64,000 bases of DNA from Halovibrio variabilis. Lineage in GTDB: Bacteria > Pseudomonadota > Gammaproteobacteria > Pseudomonadales > Halomonadaceae. Below the pieces are notes generated by a model, which did not search any database, had not been told where the DNA came from, and saw only the letters and a program-made list of their open reading frames with translations. This document shows, one piece after another, positions 61,965 to 64,000 of the stretch. Numbering within the stretch: the stretch's first letter is position 1; each line of letters opens with the position of its first letter. The stretch covers positions 1-64,000 of the forward strand of contig NZ_BJXV01000020.1 of the NCBI RefSeq assembly GCF_007991175.1. Direction: 5' to 3'. The position numbers were made by a program, and so were the translations under genes.

Positions 61965-62175
61965 GCTAATGGCGTTGAAGGAAGTTCGAGGTTTTAAAGA
62001 AGTGGCTATAGACAACCGCTGTGGTCTATTATAAAACAGCGTTTGACTGCGTGCTTCAAAGCACAAGTCATTGAAAAGAACCTGCACCGCAGGTAGACAA
62101 ATTTAAGCTAAGCTTTTAGTTTTATTTTTGTCATACCCTTAATGTAGTACCCAAGGACGACTCAAGGAGAACATT

Positions 62176-62439
62176 ATGACTCTGAAAACTACTCTCAAGA
62201 TGACCGCTGCTGCCGCTTCACTGGCAATTCTTGCTGGTTGTGCTTCTACCAGTGCGCTGGAAGAAGTTCGCATGACAGCAGAATCTGCACAGGCTGACGC
62301 TGCAGAAGCACGCAGCATGGCTTCACAAGCTATGAACACTGCAAACCAAGCCCAGCGCGATGCGCAGGCTGCTATGCAGATGTCTGAGCAGAACCGTGAA
62401 GAAATGAACCGTATGTTCCAGCGTTCCATGCAGAAGTAA
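62176..62439 (+). CDS. oprI: Murein lipoprotein (Lpp/OprI type)
   Basis: The 87-residue precursor has a lipoprotein signal with lipobox LAGC (Cys22). The mature part is a heptad-repeat coiled coil (LEEVRMTAESAQADAAEARSMASQAMNTANQAQRDAQAAMQMSEQ) ending in a C-terminal Lys87, the residue through which Lpp is joined to peptidoglycan. The Ala-rich repeats are typical of OprI of pseudomonads and relatives. AAGGAG precedes the ATG. It is expected to be very abundant. It is encoded between two L,D-transpeptidases, the enzyme class that makes the Lys link. Confidence 0.92.
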   Translation: MTLKTTLKMTAAAASLAILAGCASTSALEEVRMTAESAQADAAEARSMASQAMNTANQAQRDAQAAMQMSEQNREEMNRMFQRSMQK

Positions 62440-62455
62440 TTCTGCTTGGGCTGGC

Positions 62456-62477
62456 GAGAGAGCCATCGGGCTCTCTC
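62456..62477 (+). terminator. Hairpin after oprI
   Basis: GAGAGAGCC, loop ATCG and GGCTCTCTC form a perfect 9-bp stem 17 bp after the oprI stop. It lacks a T-tract, so it may protect the mRNA 3' end or work with the terminator downstream. Confidence 0.6.
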
Positions 62478-62574
62478 AATAGCCGTTGGATGAAAGCTGT
62501 AGTTAGTTAAGATACCGAAAGTAGGACGTCGTTAGTTAAGACGTCGGACCCGCAGGTTTTGGCACTAGCTACGC

Positions 62575-62602
62575 AAAAAACCCCGCCTTAGCGGGGTTTT
62601 TT
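62575..62602. terminator. Bidirectional intrinsic terminator
   Basis: AAAAAACCCCGC, loop CTTA, GCGGGGTTTTTT. Both strands have a GC stem followed by six T residues. It ends oprI transcription on the plus strand and the ErfK-type gene on the minus strand, whose stop is at 62619. Confidence 0.92.
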
Positions 62603-62618
62603 GTTGCTGCGGCTTCGG

Positions 62619-63755
62619 CTAGGCGTCTTCGTCAGTGGCAGGCGTTGCGCTAAGCTTAACCTCATTAAATAGCTCAACGGGTTCAGGTTCTGGCTTGGGG
62701 GCTTGAGGGCCGTGTAAAGCAATAAACTGGCCGTTTGGCGCTATGATGGCGCGCTGGATCTGGTCGGCATCGATCTCAACCCCTTCCTCGGTTAGCTCAG
62801 AAACACGCTCAAGGGCGTTAAGCAGCGGCTCGAAATTACTCTCATTCTTTCTAATTTGCGGAAACGACTGCACAAACAAGGTGCCGTCGGCGGCTAAGCC
62901 TGCCTTGAATGGGGCATCCATCAGATTGACCTGTGTACCGCTCGGTAAGCGTTCGTAGAGCGATTCGATGTCTTCCGGATACATGCGGATACAGCCTCGG
63001 CTGACCCGCATTCCAACGCCATCGGGGCGGTTGGTGCCGTGAATCAGGTAGCTCGGCATCGCCAACAAAATCGCATGTTCGCCTAAGGGATTATCCGGGC
63101 CGGGCGGCACGACGGACGGCGCAGGTTCGCCACGCTCGGCTGCCTCACGGCGCATGGAAGAGGGCGGTGCCCAGGCGGGGTCTTTAACCTTAACGGTAGT
63201 GCGGGTGATGCCCACTGGCGTTGCGAACTCTTCACGCCCGACGCTGACCGGATAGGTCTCGACGATGCCGGGTTTATCTGCGGGGTAGTAATACAGGCGC
63301 AGTTCCGACAAATTGATCACCACCCCTTCCCGCGGTGCGGGTGGCAGGATGTATTGAGCAGGAATCACCACCTCGGTACCCACGCCTGGCACCCAGAGGC
63401 TGACATCGGGATTCGCCATGCGAATCTCTTCGTAGCCAATGTTGTGACGCCGGGCGATATCGATCAGGGTCTGCTTGGGGTCTTTTACCACGACGGTGTA
63501 GCGCTCCCCAATCACGTCCCCGTTTTCTGGCAGGCGGAAGTGGCCGCGGGGTAGCTCATCTCGGTCAGTCACTTGAATGGCGCTGTCGACAGCGTCGATG
63601 CTGACTTCCTGTGCTTGCTCTTGCGTCTGTTCCTGCTCTTGGCTACCTGCTTGGTCTTCCGCCGATTGCGCAAAAGCCGGGGTAGTAAGGCTGGCTGCTA
63701 GCAGCACGGCCAAACTAGTGGGCCCCAAAAGATTTAAGGTATGGCGAATGTTCAT
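62619..63755 (-). CDS. ErfK/YbiS-type L,D-transpeptidase with LysM domain
   Basis: The 378-residue precursor has a signal peptide (LLGPTSLAVLLAASLTTPAFA), a Gln/Glu-rich linker (SAEDQAGSQEQEQTQEQAQE), a LysM-like domain (YTVVVKDPKQTLIDIARRHNIGYEEIRMANPDV) and a YkuD domain (VVINLSELRLYYYP, GITRTTVKVKDPAW) with HGTNRPDGVGMRVSRGCIRMYPEDI holding the His and Cys active site. This is the layout of enzymes that join Lpp to peptidoglycan. AGGAACGACC precedes the ATG. It is convergent with oprI, consistent with a lipoprotein-anchoring job (inference). Confidence 0.93.
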   Translation of the reverse strand: MNIRHTLNLLGPTSLAVLLAASLTTPAFAQSAEDQAGSQEQEQTQEQAQEVSIDAVDSAIQVTDRDELPRGHFRLPENGDVIGERYTVVVKDPKQTLIDIARRHNIGYEEIRMANPDVSLWVPGVGTEVVIPAQYILPPAPREGVVINLSELRLYYYPADKPGIVETYPVSVGREEFATPVGITRTTVKVKDPAWAPPSSMRREAAERGEPAPSVVPPGPDNPLGEHAILLAMPSYLIHGTNRPDGVGMRVSRGCIRMYPEDIESLYERLPSGTQVNLMDAPFKAGLAADGTLFVQSFPQIRKNESNFEPLLNALERVSELTEEGVEIDADQIQRAIIAPNGQFIALHGPQAPKPEPEPVELFNEVKLSATPATDEDA

Positions 63756-63839
63756 GGTCGTTCCTAATGTGTTAATTCAATGCTGATGGGCGTTGTGGTG
63801 ACCCATAAGGCATGGCTGATAGCAAGTTTGCCCCAAGGT

Positions 63840-64000
63840 TCACGCCGCCGCTACTTTTTGATTAAGCGTGTTGAGTAGGTTCTCTATCTGCTGGAAGCGC
63901 TTGTCGACGGTTTCCATCGGTAATTCAAACCGTAAGGTATCAGAACCGTCTAAACGGTAATGTTTTGGCGCCGTCTGAATGAGCGTTACCAGGGTTAATG
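63840..64000 (-). CDS. C-terminus of an unidentified protein (cut by window edge)
   Basis: The minus-strand frame entering from the right edge reads LVTLIQTAPKHYRLDG, SDTLRFELPMETVDKRFQQI and ENLLNTLNQKVAAA before a TGA at 63840. The composition and continuity are protein-like, with a probable coiled-coil or helical end, but the 52 or so visible residues match no family I know. It is upstream of and in the same direction as the L,D-transpeptidase gene, about 85 bp away. Confidence 0.6.
   Translation of the reverse strand, partial: LTLVTLIQTAPKHYRLDGSDTLRFELPMETVDKRFQQIENLLNTLNQKVAAA

Overview
The window looks like chromosomal DNA of a moderately GC-rich gammaproteobacterium, most likely Halomonas or a close relative (Halomonadaceae). 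This is inferred from gene families and gene order: a DUF3141 protein of the kind seen in PHA-storing bacteria, an Lpp/OprI-type lipoprotein, the proA-nadD-rsfS-rlmH-mrdA-rodA-mltB-rlpA-dacA-ybeD-lipB block, and topA followed by a DUF6586-like gene. I see no rRNA, tRNA, CRISPR array, prophage or intact insertion sequence.

Left part (1-9.3 kb) is accessory and scarred. It opens with the N-terminus of a SoxR regulator divergent from a VOC/glyoxalase gene, with a perfect 18-bp SoxR box between them. A nitrilase-superfamily gene, a ParD/ParE-type toxin-antitoxin pair with its operator-like inverted repeat, a LysE exporter, a RhlE-like helicase and a CBS protein follow. Next to the CBS gene lies a graveyard (5204-5852): a helicase C-terminus broken by a 5-bp tandem duplication, abutting a collapsed second copy of the SoxR/glyoxalase locus. 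Small genes come next (GNAT, a helical repeat protein, a YehS/DUF1456 protein, a methyltransferase, a DUF4019 protein).

Middle part (9.4-26.9 kb): an nfeD-slipin membrane pair, a chemotaxis receptor, a VTT/DUF1206 membrane pair, glutaminase, an AraC-Ogt fusion, a lipoprotein subtilisin autotransporter, a lone cobQ overlapping a Rid gene tail to tail, a MoxR/VWA pair, an SDR, and ompW. The gene-free stretch before ompW (25507-26206) is the most unusual segment. It holds a sigma-54-like promoter, an inverted repeat followed by 14-bp tandem repeats built on CTGTTAAACA, a strong terminator with no gene upstream of it on that strand, three perfect 13-bp repeats, and then the ompW sigma-70 promoter. 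I interpret it as an undescribed small RNA gene. The same word, as a perfect inverted repeat, lies between the divergent glutaminase and ada-like genes.

Right part (26.9-64 kb): a minus-strand peptide-uptake operon (dppABCDF, a LysR gene, pepQ) couples import of peptides to cleavage of X-Pro dipeptides. Then come mpl-ubiX (murein recycling, prenyl-FMN), a LysE exporter, a DedA-PAP2 fusion, and two tandem membrane proteins with wrecked GGDEF-like domains. The conserved envelope/lipoate block (proA to lipB, with lipA opposite) builds and remodels the rod-shaped wall and makes lipoate. DUF3141, topA and two small helical proteins follow. Finally the Braun-type lipoprotein gene lies between two L,D-transpeptidases, the enzyme class that anchors it to peptidoglycan. 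The window ends in the C-terminus of an unidentified minus-strand gene.
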